Shown in pieces: positions 44,081 to 54,318 of a DNA stretch of 64,000 nt (position 1 is the first letter of the stretch; each line of letters opens with the position of its first letter). The position numbers were made by a program, and so were the translations under genes. The stretch is from Neobacillus sp. OS1-2 (GTDB taxonomy: Bacteria > Bacillota > Bacilli > Bacillales > Cytobacillaceae). The stretch spans positions 806,001 through 870,000 of the forward strand of contig NZ_CP133265.1 in NCBI RefSeq assembly GCF_030915505.1, read 5' to 3'. The notes below the pieces were generated by a model, which was not told the DNA's origin, searched no databases, and was given only the letters and a program-made list of their open reading frames with translations.

Positions 44081-45548
44081 CGTTTGTCACCCACTCGCGC
44101 AATGTTCTTCTCAGTAGTTTTTTAGCCGCGTTTCTTGGGAGCTTTTCAGTAAAATAGAAAACTTTTGGCACCTTGTATCTAGCAAGTTGCTTTTGGCAAA
44201 ATTGCTGAAGCTCATCCGTGGAAACAAAGTTGTTTTTTACGATGAAAGCAACAGGTACCTGTCCCCATTTCGCATCATCGACGCCTGTGACACCAGCTTC
44301 TACAACTGCCGGATGGGCCAATAAAACTGCTTCGATTTCAGCTGGGTATATGTTTTCTCCGCCCGAAATAATCAAATCAGAACGGCGGTCGATGACATAT
44401 AAAAATCCTTCACCATCTAAATAGCCAATATCTCCTGTATAAAACCAGCCATCACGAAATCTTTCTTCCATAGCTTTTGGACAATATAAATATCCTGGTG
44501 TAACGTTTGGTCCCTTTACGGTAATTTCACCAGCTTCCCCCGCTTCGGCAGGAATCCCATTATCCTTGACAATGATAAGTTGAGACGGGAACAATGGTTT
44601 TCCGGCTGAGCCAAGCTTTGTCAGGCTGTATTCTGGTGAAAGTGTCACAATTTGCGAGGAGGATTCTGTCATGCCATACGACTGAAAGACAGGAATATCT
44701 TTTTCCACACAAGCCTCTAGTAATGGTAATGGAGCAGGGCCCCCACCTAACAGCATGCAGCGGAATTGATTGGGAAGCCTTCTGTCCCCCAATGCATCGA
44801 CAATTCCAGTTAACATTGTCCCGACCACTGACATAATGGTAACCTTTTTTACCTGAATATCCCTAATCGTTTTTTCTACGTCAAAATGTTCATGCAGGAC
44901 TATCGGCATGCCATAGATGACACTGCGCATAAGGATAGAGAAGCCGCTAATATGGAACAGTGGAACAGAACAAAGCCAGCAATCCATCTCCATTTTTCCC
45001 AAGTTTAATGCAGAACCGACTGAACTCCACCAATGGTTTCCGTATGTCTGTATGACACCTTTCGGGTTTCCAGTCGTTCCCGAAGTGTACATAATCGTAC
45101 AGATGTCAGATAAATTGACTTCATTTTGGATTACTGGTTCCACTGGCTTTAGTTGAAATAGGTCTTCTTTCGTTATCGCCTTCAATGCTGCCTTTTCTTC
45201 AAGTTCTTTCGTGGCAAAAGCTTCTTCTAAAATTAGGAATGCTGCTTTGGAATCATTGAGTTGCCAAACTAATTCTGATGTAGTTAATCTATTGTTTAAT
45301 ATAACTGCTTTGGCGCCTATTATCTGAAGTGCAAATAAGATTATCACTGTATCAAGATGATTTTTTAATAGTACTCCAACCAATTGACCTTTTTGAACAC
45401 CTTGAGTCTGAAGTTTCCCGGCAGTATCCAGAGAACAATGGTAAAGCTCGTTAAATGTTAAGGATTTCTCCTGAAAATATATGGCTGTTCGGTCAGGAGT
45501 AAGAAAAGCTCTATTCTTTATAAAATTGGGCATGATTTCCTTTGACAT
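44061..45548 (-). CDS. menE: o-succinylbenzoate-CoA ligase MenE
   Basis: A 495-residue ANL-superfamily adenylating enzyme that activates o-succinylbenzoate to its CoA thioester. The AMP-binding P-loop is TIMYTSGTTGNPKGV, followed by FQSYGMTESSS, GWFYTGDIGYLDGEGFLYVIDRRSD and the C-terminal lysine in LPRNAAKKLLRR. I place the start at the ATG at 45548, seven bases after AGAGGGTG. A terminator and a hairpin separate it from menB, so it may have its own promoter. Confidence 0.93.
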   Translation of the reverse strand: MSKEIMPNFIKNRAFLTPDRTAIYFQEKSLTFNELYHCSLDTAGKLQTQGVQKGQLVGVLLKNHLDTVIILFALQIIGAKAVILNNRLTTSELVWQLNDSKAAFLILEEAFATKELEEKAALKAITKEDLFQLKPVEPVIQNEVNLSDICTIMYTSGTTGNPKGVIQTYGNHWWSSVGSALNLGKMEMDCWLCSVPLFHISGFSILMRSVIYGMPIVLHEHFDVEKTIRDIQVKKVTIMSVVGTMLTGIVDALGDRRLPNQFRCMLLGGGPAPLPLLEACVEKDIPVFQSYGMTESSSQIVTLSPEYSLTKLGSAGKPLFPSQLIIVKDNGIPAEAGEAGEITVKGPNVTPGYLYCPKAMEERFRDGWFYTGDIGYLDGEGFLYVIDRRSDLIISGGENIYPAEIEAVLLAHPAVVEAGVTGVDDAKWGQVPVAFIVKNNFVSTDELQQFCQKQLARYKVPKVFYFTEKLPRNAAKKLLRRTLREWVTNDENSLD

Positions 45549-45638
45549 TTTTAACACCCTCTTAAAAAAACTCTTTGTTTGATTCTAAACTTTTATTAGC
45601 GGGGAGGAAAACGGTTCTACTTAACCTTTTTCGATTCT

Positions 45639-45663
45639 GTTCTCCGTTTCGGTCACGGAGAAC
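45639..45663 (-). repeat. hairpin in the menB-menE spacer
   Basis: GTTCTCCG (45639-45646) pairs with CGGAGAAC (45656-45663). No T run follows on the minus strand. It lies 90 bases upstream of menE. Confidence 0.5.
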
Positions 45664-45683
45664 CACTCCTCTCCCATTTATAA

Positions 45684-45716
45684 AAAACAGCCTGATGGAG
45701 TCCATCAAGCTGCTTT
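45684..45716 (-). terminator. terminator of menB
   Basis: CAGC-TGATGG pairs with CCATCA-GCTG, followed by TTTTTTAT on the minus strand. Confidence 0.75.
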
Positions 45717-45723
45717 TACATGA

Positions 45724-46542
45724 TCAAGGGAAACGCGGGAATTGGCCGAAATCAGGCTTGCGCTTTTCTTTAAAAGCGTCGCGGCCTTCTTTTGCCTCAT
45801 CAGTTGTATAGTAAAGCAATGTTGCATCACCAGCAAATTGCTGAAGTCCTGCTAAACCATCCGTATCGGCATTCATGGCAGCTTTTATGAAACGAAGAGC
45901 TGTTGGACTTTTCTCAAGCATTTCTTCACACCATTTAATGGTCTCATCTTCAACTTGCTCCAAAGGAACAACCGTGTTAACTAAGCCCATATCAAGCGCT
46001 TCTTGCGCATTATACTGACGGCATAAATACCAGATTTCACGGGCTTTCTTATGACCGATAATTCTTGCTAGGTAACCTGAACCATAACCGGCATCAAAAC
46101 TTCCAACCTTAGGACCTGTTTGGCCAAACACAGCATTATCTGCCGCAATTGTTAAATCACAGACAACGTGAAGTACATGTCCGCCACCGATGGCATATCC
46201 TTTTACCATTGCTATCACTGGCTTAGGAATTACTCGGATTAAACGCTGTAAATCAAGCACGTTTAAGCGAGGAATTTGATCCTCCCCAACATAGCCTCCA
46301 TGTCCGCGAACACTTTGATCTCCGCCGGAACAGAATGCTTTTTCCCCTGCACCTGTCAACACAATTACACCAATGCTGGAATCATCACGTGCATGTGCAA
46401 AAGCATCGAACATTTCCGATACCGTTTTCGGTGTAAAGGCATTATGTACATGTGGTCGGTTAATGGTGATTTTTGCTATTCCGTTATAAGTCTCATATAA
46501 AATTTCTTCATACTTGCGTCCTGGAACCCATTCTACTGTCAA
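45724..46542 (-). CDS. menB: 1,4-dihydroxy-2-naphthoyl-CoA synthase MenB
   Basis: A 272-residue crotonase-fold enzyme that closes the second ring of menaquinone from o-succinylbenzoyl-CoA. Family features: [16 protein letters not shown] (oxyanion hole and mobile loop), [20 protein letters not shown], and [19 protein letters not shown] with the catalytic Asp/Tyr. It starts at TTG (46542) with AAAGGAGG upstream. It follows the broken menH by 14 bases. Confidence 0.96.
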   Translation of the reverse strand: MTVEWVPGRKYEEILYETYNGIAKITINRPHVHNAFTPKTVSEMFDAFAHARDDSSIGVIVLTGAGEKAFCSGGDQSVRGHGGYVGEDQIPRLNVLDLQRLIRVIPKPVIAMVKGYAIGGGHVLHVVCDLTIAADNAVFGQTGPKVGSFDAGYGSGYLARIIGHKKAREIWYLCRQYNAQEALDMGLVNTVVPLEQVEDETIKWCEEMLEKSPTALRFIKAAMNADTDGLAGLQQFAGDATLLYYTTDEAKEGRDAFKEKRKPDFGQFPRFP

Positions 46543-46556
46543 AATAAAATCCTCCT

Positions 46557-47374
46557 TTATCGCTTTTTTGACAAAAAGTCACTTACTATTGTACCAAACT
46601 TTTGTGATTCTTCCACATGAATTGCATGTCCACAATTTTCAACGGCAACCCAAGAACCCTTTTTAAGAGACTTCAGCATTCTCTCTGCAATCCCACAAAA
46701 CTTTTTATCCTCCGCACCGGTTAGCAGCAAAACCTCACATTCAAGCTGTTTTATAGGGGAACCCCACCAGGAAGGCTGTGCGCCTGTCCCCATTCCAAGT
46801 AAACTATTTGCCAGACCTAAAACAGAATTATGTAACCGCTGAGACCTGATAGATTTAATAACCTCTGCGGGGAGTCGTTTCATTGATGAAAACAGGGGAA
46901 TATCCCCCCAATAATCAACAAACGATGTAATCCCCTCATTAACAATAAATTTTGCAAGTTCCGTATCTTTCATACGACGGAGTTCCCTCTCATCCTCTGT
47001 TTCCAGCCCTGGAGAGGCGCTTTCTAGGATTAACCTCCGAACTCTATTTGGAAATAGCAGTGCAAAAGTAAGGGCAAGTCTGCCCCCATTGAATAGCCTA
47101 GTAAATCTATTTGCTCCACAGCTAATTCATCAAGAATCCGATTCAAGTCACTAGCAACTACTTCTATTTGATAACGATTTATCTCATTAGGTGACTCCGT
47201 CTTACCGTGCCCAATAATGTCCGGAGCAATTACCAAAGAATGCTGGCCCCAGGACTCAAAAAACGGCATCCATGTAGAGGCATCTCCCGTAAATCCATGC
47301 AATACGACAAGCGCTGGGGTTCCATTACCACGAACCTCCACATGATAGCGAATTCTATCGACAGTAATGTCCAT
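46557..47374 (-). pseudogene. menH: MenH (SHCHC synthase), frameshifted
   Basis: An alpha/beta hydrolase of menaquinone synthesis in two frames. The 5' part (47030-47374) reads MDITVDRIRYHVEVRGNG through the nucleophile elbow LLGYSMGADLP and then runs out of frame; the 3' part (46557 to about 47085) restores GRLALTFALLFPNRVRRLIL and ends with the triad His region NCGHAIHVEES. One missing G in a five-G run (C run 47083-47087) explains the shift: a sixth G restores LGYSMGGRLALTF. The repaired protein is 272 residues, the family length. The 5' ATG overlaps the menD stop. Confidence 0.85.
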
Positions 47375-49122
47375 TACTGCTTACCTTTGACGAAACTTGA
47401 TATTTCCTGGGAAACAGATGCCCAAAATCCACGATGCTCCTGGAGATTTTCATCTCTTTTTGTCGCAACTTCGTACACGTGAATTCCGGATTGACCCTTA
47501 CTCTTTTTCATTTCCAATTCCAAATGCCGCCAATTCTTTATTTTCACAAATTCTCCGTTAAACATCCTGACAGCGTGCTCGAATTCGATTGTAAGAGGTG
47601 TTCCAAATAAAAGCTCAAAGTTTTTCGGATGTTCCGATTGCGGTAAGAAGGAAAAAATACCGCCGCCATTATTGTTTACAAGAATAATATGAATATCGAT
47701 ATCATAAAGTTTTGCCGCGATCAGTCCATTTAAATCATGGAAAAAGGTTAAATCCCCAAGAACCAAATATAAGGACTTTGAGTATAATGCTGCACCTAAT
47801 GCCGTAGAAACGGTCCCATCAATGCCATTAGCACCTCTGTTTGCCATTATCTTAATTGATTTACGATTATTTAAGAAAAAGCTATCTAAGTCACGGATTG
47901 GCATGCTATTGCCAACAAATAGGGTCGCCCCTTCAGGTAGCATTTCTGCTATTTGATAAAATAACCTGCCTTCACTTAAATCCGTTATGTCACGAAGGAG
48001 CGTCATATTTTCCTTTGTGAGCGCATTAACCTGTTTCCAATCCTCAAGATAATCTCCTGGCGTCCCGCTGCCGACACGGGCCAACAGTTTTTCGCAAAAC
48101 AACGTTTCATTACAAAAAATCATGTTCGTTGATAATGCAGCCGGATCACGCCAGCCGCCGCCGCCATCCACAACAAATTGATCAGCCTGGTGATTTTCTT
48201 TTAGAAAAATCGTTAATGCCTTAGAAACCGGCATCGCCCCAAACCGTATAACCACATCAGGCTTTAAGAAACCTTTTGCCTCTTCATTCCTTAAAAACGT
48301 ATCATAGGATTCAATAATTTGGGCAGTGCTGTGGGTACCACTTCGCAATTGCGATAACGGGTCTGCTAAAATAGGATAGTGTAATACCTCGGAAAGCTCC
48401 GTTACAGCTTTAGCAAATTGCTGGTCAGCGATGTTGCCACAGACAATAATTCCTCTTTCCTTCCCCTTTAATGTTTCAGCAATCATGTTAATTTGTTCAT
48501 CATTAATCGTGAATTCACCATTTTGAACTTTAACATATCCATTTGGCCGTTCTGAGATCTGAAAAAGTGAATCATCCAATTTCGGAATAAGCGGTTCGCG
48601 GAACGGAAAATTCAAATGGACGGGCCCTGCTGGAGAAGCAGCCGCGATGGCTGCAGCTCGGGCGCATACAGTCCGGGCATAGCGGATGATTTCATCGTTT
48701 TTCTCCGGTAGAGCCATTTCAGCAAACCATTTTACATGATGACCATATAAATGAATTTGATCAATTGCCTGCGGTGCCCCTACTTCTCTTAGCTCGTGCG
48801 GCCTGTCAGCAGTTAGCACAATTAAGGGCACCCGTGAATACCTTGCCTCAATAATCGCAGGAAAATAGTTAGCGGCTGCTGTACCTGAAGTACAGAGCAT
48901 CGCAACGGGTTTATTTGATGCCTTGGCAATTCCTAAAGCAAAAAAAGCGGCTGAGCGTTCATCTACATGAATATGAACGTTTAATTCAGGATGCTCTGCC
49001 ATCACCATTGCCATCGGAGTAGAGCGTGAACCAGGACTGACAACAACATCCGTTACCCCTGTTGAAACAAGTTCTGAAATAAATGCGGCAATATAAGCCG
49101 TTAATGCTTCCTGATGATCCAT
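47374..49122 (-). CDS. menD: SEPHCHC synthase MenD (2-oxoglutarate decarboxylase)
   Basis: A 582-residue thiamine-diphosphate enzyme that adds a succinyl group from 2-oxoglutarate to isochorismate. Features: VVSPGSRSTPMAMVMAEHPE and HVDERSAAFFALGIAKA at the N-terminus (Glu activating ThDP), and the ThDP/Mg motif LGDLTFFHDLNGL in the C-terminal domain. I start it at the ATG at 49122, after GGGGGAAAATAAC; the frame extends to 49137 at TTG. The start overlaps menF and the stop overlaps menH. Confidence 0.95.
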   Translation of the reverse strand: MDHQEALTAYIAAFISELVSTGVTDVVVSPGSRSTPMAMVMAEHPELNVHIHVDERSAAFFALGIAKASNKPVAMLCTSGTAAANYFPAIIEARYSRVPLIVLTADRPHELREVGAPQAIDQIHLYGHHVKWFAEMALPEKNDEIIRYARTVCARAAAIAAASPAGPVHLNFPFREPLIPKLDDSLFQISERPNGYVKVQNGEFTINDEQINMIAETLKGKERGIIVCGNIADQQFAKAVTELSEVLHYPILADPLSQLRSGTHSTAQIIESYDTFLRNEEAKGFLKPDVVIRFGAMPVSKALTIFLKENHQADQFVVDGGGGWRDPAALSTNMIFCNETLFCEKLLARVGSGTPGDYLEDWKQVNALTKENMTLLRDITDLSEGRLFYQIAEMLPEGATLFVGNSMPIRDLDSFFLNNRKSIKIMANRGANGIDGTVSTALGAALYSKSLYLVLGDLTFFHDLNGLIAAKLYDIDIHIILVNNNGGGIFSFLPQSEHPKNFELLFGTPLTIEFEHAVRMFNGEFVKIKNWRHLELEMKKSKGQSGIHVYEVATKRDENLQEHRGFWASVSQEISSFVKGKQ

Positions 49123-49123
49123 G

Positions 49124-50524
49124 TTATTTTCCCCCAAGAGCTCGAAGCATTGGTGTAAACTTCAAGCTGGTTTCCAAATATTCACTTTCCGAATCTGAAT
49201 CGGCTACAACACCACAGCCGGCAAACAACGATACCTCGTCACCCTGTAATAATCCACAGCGAATAGAGACAGCAAATTCACCATTTTGTTTATAGTCGAC
49301 CCAGCCGAGAGGCGCACCGTAGAAGCCGCGGTCAAGTTCTTCCACCTGTCTAATTTTTTCAACTGCTGCTTTCTTCGGCAAGCCTCCCAGGGCAGGCGTT
49401 GGATGAAGTCTTTCAACCAATAAGAGTAGTGATGTTTCTTTGCTGCACTTCCCGATTACCGGTGTATAGAGATGCTGGATATCCCGATTTTTTAACAATT
49501 GCGGTTTGTCCGGTAGAATAATTTCTTCGCACGATTCCTCTAAAGCTTCTTTAATCATTTCTACCACAAACCCATGCTCAATCAGGTTTTTCTGATCATT
49601 TAGCAATGTTTGGCCTAAAATCTGATCTTCTTCTTCTGAAGCCCCGCGTGAGATCGAGCCAGCTAAGCAGGTGGAATAGACTTCAGAACCACGCTTTTTC
49701 ACTAGCCGCTCTGGCGTTGCCCCAATAAAACAATCTCCATTTGATTCGAACGCAAAGATATAGCTTGCAGGCTGTTGAGTATATAAATTTTCTAACACCG
49801 CTTCTGCCTCTACCTTATCGGTAAAGAAAAGACGAAGCTCACGGGCAAGGACGACTTTTTTTAATGGACCGTTTGTTAACTCTGTCACAACTCCATCAAC
49901 AGTCTGTTTCCATTCCTCAGGCGAAATTTCATTCGTTTCTACTAAAACTGCAGGCTTCACTCCATGATTCTGTTTCAACGAAAGAAGCAGCTGATTCCTC
50001 TCATCCACAATCTTACTAAAGAGCGACGAATCATCATTTGGTGTAATAACGATATTAGTGGTTAAATAGGTCTCACCATCAATCAAACTCAATAAATATT
50101 TGGGAATATGGAACAATGAATCAGCAAATTTGGACCACAGATCCGTTTTTTCTTTATAGGGATCAAAGGAAAATCCACCGAACATGAGAGGTCCAACAGC
50201 CAATTTTGAATATGGGTTAAAAATGATGCTATCCTCTAAAAAACTCTTCCACTCTCTTTCAACATGAAAAAAGCGGTCAGTAGCCTGATCCGACTGAATT
50301 TGTTTTGAAATTCCAAGCCCAATTAGCACAATCTCGTTTGTTGGGTCTTTCCAGAAAAAACGTTCCCCACAATAGCGGTCTTTTCCTATGTTAAAAAAAG
50401 ACAAAGGGTTAATCGTATCGATAGGATGGACTTCACTTATTAAAATAGGCCGGCCAAGTTCCTTCGCACGATTTACTGCCAAAAGACCTCTTTCTTTCAT
50501 TTCTGTTTCTTGAATGGTAACCAA
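49124..50524 (-). CDS. menF: isochorismate synthase MenF
   Basis: A 466-residue chorismate-utilising enzyme that starts the menaquinone pathway. Family motifs: LKKVVLARELRL (catalytic Lys), YIFAFESNGDCFIGATPERL, LAGSISRG, HLYTPVIGKC and LHPTPALGGLPK followed by GFYGAPLGWVD. I chose TTG 50524, seven bases after GGAGGG, giving an MVTIQETEM start that resembles B. subtilis MenF; the ATG at 50563 has no RBS. First gene of the men cluster and divergent from menA. Confidence 0.93.
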   Translation of the reverse strand: MVTIQETEMKERGLLAVNRAKELGRPILISEVHPIDTINPLSFFNIGKDRYCGERFFWKDPTNEIVLIGLGISKQIQSDQATDRFFHVEREWKSFLEDSIIFNPYSKLAVGPLMFGGFSFDPYKEKTDLWSKFADSLFHIPKYLLSLIDGETYLTTNIVITPNDDSSLFSKIVDERNQLLLSLKQNHGVKPAVLVETNEISPEEWKQTVDGVVTELTNGPLKKVVLARELRLFFTDKVEAEAVLENLYTQQPASYIFAFESNGDCFIGATPERLVKKRGSEVYSTCLAGSISRGASEEEDQILGQTLLNDQKNLIEHGFVVEMIKEALEESCEEIILPDKPQLLKNRDIQHLYTPVIGKCSKETSLLLLVERLHPTPALGGLPKKAAVEKIRQVEELDRGFYGAPLGWVDYKQNGEFAVSIRCGLLQGDEVSLFAGCGVVADSDSESEYLETSLKFTPMLRALGGK

Positions 50525-50878
50525 ACAAATCCCTCCAAAACAGCCGAAATGACTGTTATCCATTCATTTTAATACTTTTAAATTACTACTCCCATTGTAA
50601 AGAAGTCAATAATTGTTGTCACTACAATACCGTTTCATTCCTTATTATATATCAAAATTGTTACAATTAGGTTGAAAACAACTTTTTCCCTCTTTTCATT
50701 TTCTCACTAACCACATAATAATAATCAGGAAGGGATAATCTTCCGGTTATGAAAGCAAAAACCCATTGACACTACTAGGGCAATTACATAAACTAATGGT
50801 TGGGCAACAAACCTAATGGATTAGACTTTGACATTTATAATAGATAGAGAAAAATTTTATAAAAGGGGAGAGAAGAAT
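50525..50878. other. divergent menF-menA control region
   Basis: About 350 AT-rich bases. TTGACA (about 50765-50770) followed after 17 bases by TAAACT, and a second TTGACA near 50828, are candidate menA promoter elements. Two CTAATGG direct repeats (about 50792 and 50813) lie between them. No gene or structured RNA recognised. Confidence 0.5.
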
Positions 50879-51817
50879 ATGCAGCCAAATGTACAGCATC
50901 ATTCGAAACCTGCCGTTTCATCAAACCGAGGCTTTCAGGTTTGGTGGCAAATGACCCGTCCACATACCTTAACCGCCTCGTTTGTACCGGTCTTACTTGG
51001 TACGGCATTGGCACTAAAACACGAACGTTTTCATCTTGGTCTTTTTGCTGCGATGTTGATTGCCAGCATGTTGATTCAAGCTGCGACCAATATGTTTAAC
51101 GAATACTTTGATTACAAACGCGGTCTTGATACTGAACACTCAGTTGGGATTGGCGGAACGATTGTCCGCGATGGTATAAAACCAAAAACGGTCATCAACC
51201 TTGCTTTTGGATTTTATGGAATTGCCCTGTTATTAGGAGTCTATATTTGTGCGAATAGCAGCTGGTGGCTAGCCGTTGTTGGCCTTGTATGTATGGCTGT
51301 CGGGTATTTTTATACCGGAGGCCCGTTCCCGATTGCCTATACACCGTTTGGTGAACTTTTTTCCGGATTTTTTATGGGGATGTTGATTATTTTAATCTCC
51401 TTCTTTATTCAAACGGGAACAGTCACGAGCACAAGCATCCTTGTCTCCGTTCCAAGTATGATATTAGTTGGGATGATTATGTTATCCAATAATATCCGCG
51501 ACCTTGATGGTGATAAGGAAAATGGCCGTAAAACTGTTGCCATTCTTTTAGGAAAAAAGAGAGCTATTTATTTATTAGCCGGGATGTTCACCTTTTCCTA
51601 TCTATGGGTTTTGGGGCTTATCATTAGCGGAAATGTTCCATTTTGGACAGCAATCGTTATTCTGAGTGCTCCAAAGGCGATTAAAGCAACCAAAGGTTTC
51701 ATCGCAAATACTATTCCAATCAAAATGGCACCAGCAATGATTGCGACGGCTCAAACGAACACCATTTTTGGATTTCTACTTGCAGTCGGTATTTTTATCG
51801 GTCACTATTTTTCATAA
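50879..51817 (+). CDS. menA: 1,4-dihydroxy-2-naphthoate polyprenyltransferase MenA
   Basis: A 312-residue UbiA-superfamily membrane prenyltransferase with about eight to nine helices. It joins DHNA to a polyprenyl diphosphate to make demethylmenaquinone. The two Asp-rich motifs are NMFNEYFDYKRGLD and NNIRDLDGDKENGRKT. I chose the ATG at 50879 with GGGGAGAG upstream; the frame is open from 50828. It is divergent from menF. A repeat remnant and then a terminator follow the stop. Confidence 0.94.
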   Translation: MQPNVQHHSKPAVSSNRGFQVWWQMTRPHTLTASFVPVLLGTALALKHERFHLGLFAAMLIASMLIQAATNMFNEYFDYKRGLDTEHSVGIGGTIVRDGIKPKTVINLAFGFYGIALLLGVYICANSSWWLAVVGLVCMAVGYFYTGGPFPIAYTPFGELFSGFFMGMLIILISFFIQTGTVTSTSILVSVPSMILVGMIMLSNNIRDLDGDKENGRKTVAILLGKKRAIYLLAGMFTFSYLWVLGLIISGNVPFWTAIVILSAPKAIKATKGFIANTIPIKMAPAMIATAQTNTIFGFLLAVGIFIGHYFS

Positions 51818-51847
51818 GAAAAGCGCAAGCGCCCTGGAGCTGGACAT
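51818..51847. repeat. short remnant of the dispersed element
   Basis: AAAAGCGCAAGCGCC is joined directly to CTGGAGCTGGACA, i.e. the two ends of the element without its interior, immediately after the menA stop. Confidence 0.6.
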
Positions 51848-51892
51848 TTCTCAAAGTCGAAAATTTATATTTTCATATCTTTTTAAGCAAGA

Positions 51893-51926
51893 GACTTCTG
51901 CCGTAACGGCAGAAGCCTTTTTTAAT
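51893..51926 (+). terminator. terminator of menA
   Basis: CTTCTGCCGT-ACGGCAGAAG (51895-51915) is a near-perfect hairpin followed by CCTTTTTTAAT. Confidence 0.9.
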
Positions 51927-54318
51927 ACAGTGGTTTAATCCTCCATATTTCATCAGCATATTCCTTTATCGTTCGGTCACTCGAGAAATAGCCGGCCTGT
52001 GCAATATTTGCCAAGCTCATTTTTTGCCACTTTGCCTTATCCATAAACGTTTCACTAATTGTACGTTGAATGTCGGTATAGGCGGCAAAATCCTTTAAAA
52101 CAAAATATTGATCATTTTCCTCTACTAACGAATCAACTATCGGCTCAAATTCATTTTGAACCCCCGGGAAAAATCCATTTACAAGCTGATCGACAGCCTG
52201 TTTGATTCGATAATCATGATGATAATACTCGCGCGATTGGTAGCCGCCATACTGATAATAATGAAGCACTTCATCTGCCGTTAATCCAAACGTAAAGATA
52301 TTTTCATCGCCAACTAACTCACGAATCTCAATATTGGCACCATCCAATGTCCCTACAGTTAAGGCACCATTAATCATAAATTTCATATTTCCGGTACCTG
52401 ATGCCTCTTTGCTTGCTGTAGAGATTTGTTCACTTACATCCGAGGCAGGAAAGATTTTTTCAGCTAGGGAAACGCGATAATTCTCTAGAAAGATTACCTT
52501 CATCTTATCCCCGATTTGTCGGTCATTATTTACTTTCTCGGCAACCGTGTTAATTAATTTGATAATCTTTTTCGCATAATAATAACCAGGTGATGCCTTA
52601 GCTCCAAAAATAAACACCCTCGGTGCGGTTGAAAAGTTTGAATCCTCTTTCATCCGGTTATATAAATGCATAATGTGTAATACATTTAACAGCTGCCGCT
52701 TATAGGCATGAAGCCGTTTTACCTGAACGTCAAAAATAGCTCCAGTATCAACACCTACTCCTGTTTTATCCAAAATAATATCCGCAAGCCTCTGTTTATT
52801 TTCATTTTTAATTTTTAACAGCTGCTCTAAAAAGGCAGAATCATTTTGATACCTAAGTAACTGGGAAAGTTCCTCGGCCGAATAAGTCCAAGAAGGCCCT
52901 ATTGAATCAGTGATAAGTGCTGATAAATTTGGATTGGCTTTTAACAGCCAGCGCCGATAAGCTATTCCATTGGTTTTATTGTTAAATTTCTCTGGAAACA
53001 ATTCATAAAACGGTTTCATCTCTCGTTTCTTCAATATTTCCGTATGCAACTTGGCCACACCATTTACACTAAAGCTGCCGACAATCGCCAAATGGGCCAT
53101 TTTCACATAGTTATCCGCTATAATGGCTAGTTCACCTATTCTCTGCCAATCGCCAGGTGTCTGTTCCCAAAGCTCCTGGCAAAAACGCTCATTGATTTCT
53201 TCGACAATCATAAAGATTCTTGGCAATAACGGCTGAAAAATATGTATTGGCCATTTTTCTAACGCTTCCGATAATGTCGTATGATTGGTATAGGAAATGG
53301 TATGTTTCGTTACATGCCATGCCTTGTCCCAATCATAGCCTTCCTCATCAATCAAGATTCTCATTAACTCTGGAATAGCCAGGACAGGGTGGGTGTCGTT
53401 TATATGGATACAAATATGTTTATGGAGCTGCTCCAAGCTGGCGTGCTGCTTCCTGTAGGTTCTTACAATCGATTGGATGCTCGCCGATACTAAAAAGTAT
53501 TGCTGCTTTAACCGTAAAATTTTCCCCTCATCATGGGTATCATCAGGGTATAAAAACTCAGAAATCGACTCAGTCTCACGCTTGTATTTTAAAATATCCT
53601 TATGAATCGGAAAGGGTGAAGGCTCCGCATTCCAAAGCCTTAGCGTATTGACGTTATTCGATTGAAACCCGATAACAGGCATATCATGTGGGACGGCCGT
53701 TACAGTTTCAGCATTCTGATGATGAAAAACGAGGCGATTATTTTCCATCTTGGCCTCCACCTTACCCCAAAACGGGATTTTCACTGCACGATCCGCCTTT
53801 CGAATTTCCCAGACATTACCGCTTCGTAACCATTGCTCCGGCAATTCCACTTGATAGCCATCGACAATTTTTTGTTCAAACAAGCCGTGTTTATAACGAA
53901 TCCCGTGGCCATGACCCGGTAGATTTAAGGAGGCAAGTGAGTCTAGAAAACAGGCGGCTAATCTTCCTAAACCGCCGTTTCCTAGGCCTGCATCCGCTTC
54001 TAATTCCTCGAGTGCATCCAAGTCAATTCCTAACTCCTGAAGTCCAACTTGCACAGTTTCCTCTACACCTAAGTTTATTAAATTTTGCCTTAATAACTTT
54101 CCTAATAAATACTCAATTGATAAATAATAGACCTGCTTTCCCTCTGAAGCAAGATATCGTTCATTCGTTGCAATCCAGTCATTACTAACAAACTCACGAA
54201 TCATACTGCCCAGGGTTTGATATTGATCCCTTGATGAGCTCTCTGAAAAACTCTTTCCGCACTGCATCTCGAGTCTTTTAAGAAAGGTGTTCTTAAACTC
54301 TATTGTACTAGAAAACAT
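51922..54318 (-). CDS. glgP: glycogen phosphorylase GlgP
   Basis: A 798-residue PLP-dependent enzyme that releases glucose-1-phosphate from glycogen. The family signatures [18 protein letters not shown] and the PLP lysine region [20 protein letters not shown] are intact. The ATG at 54318 follows AAGGAGTGAAACGC; the frame runs to 54348 without an RBS. Its start overlaps the glgA stop by 11 bases. Last gene of the glg operon, so synthesis and breakdown enzymes are made from one transcript, as in B. subtilis. Confidence 0.96.
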   Translation of the reverse strand: MFSSTIEFKNTFLKRLEMQCGKSFSESSSRDQYQTLGSMIREFVSNDWIATNERYLASEGKQVYYLSIEYLLGKLLRQNLINLGVEETVQVGLQELGIDLDALEELEADAGLGNGGLGRLAACFLDSLASLNLPGHGHGIRYKHGLFEQKIVDGYQVELPEQWLRSGNVWEIRKADRAVKIPFWGKVEAKMENNRLVFHHQNAETVTAVPHDMPVIGFQSNNVNTLRLWNAEPSPFPIHKDILKYKRETESISEFLYPDDTHDEGKILRLKQQYFLVSASIQSIVRTYRKQHASLEQLHKHICIHINDTHPVLAIPELMRILIDEEGYDWDKAWHVTKHTISYTNHTTLSEALEKWPIHIFQPLLPRIFMIVEEINERFCQELWEQTPGDWQRIGELAIIADNYVKMAHLAIVGSFSVNGVAKLHTEILKKREMKPFYELFPEKFNNKTNGIAYRRWLLKANPNLSALITDSIGPSWTYSAEELSQLLRYQNDSAFLEQLLKIKNENKQRLADIILDKTGVGVDTGAIFDVQVKRLHAYKRQLLNVLHIMHLYNRMKEDSNFSTAPRVFIFGAKASPGYYYAKKIIKLINTVAEKVNNDRQIGDKMKVIFLENYRVSLAEKIFPASDVSEQISTASKEASGTGNMKFMINGALTVGTLDGANIEIRELVGDENIFTFGLTADEVLHYYQYGGYQSREYYHHDYRIKQAVDQLVNGFFPGVQNEFEPIVDSLVEENDQYFVLKDFAAYTDIQRTISETFMDKAKWQKMSLANIAQAGYFSSDRTIKEYADEIWRIKPLY

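Noticed and set aside
53688..54188. 166-residue ORF opposite glgP
   Set aside because: Antisense shadow of a conserved enzyme gene; no RBS and proline-rich shadow composition.
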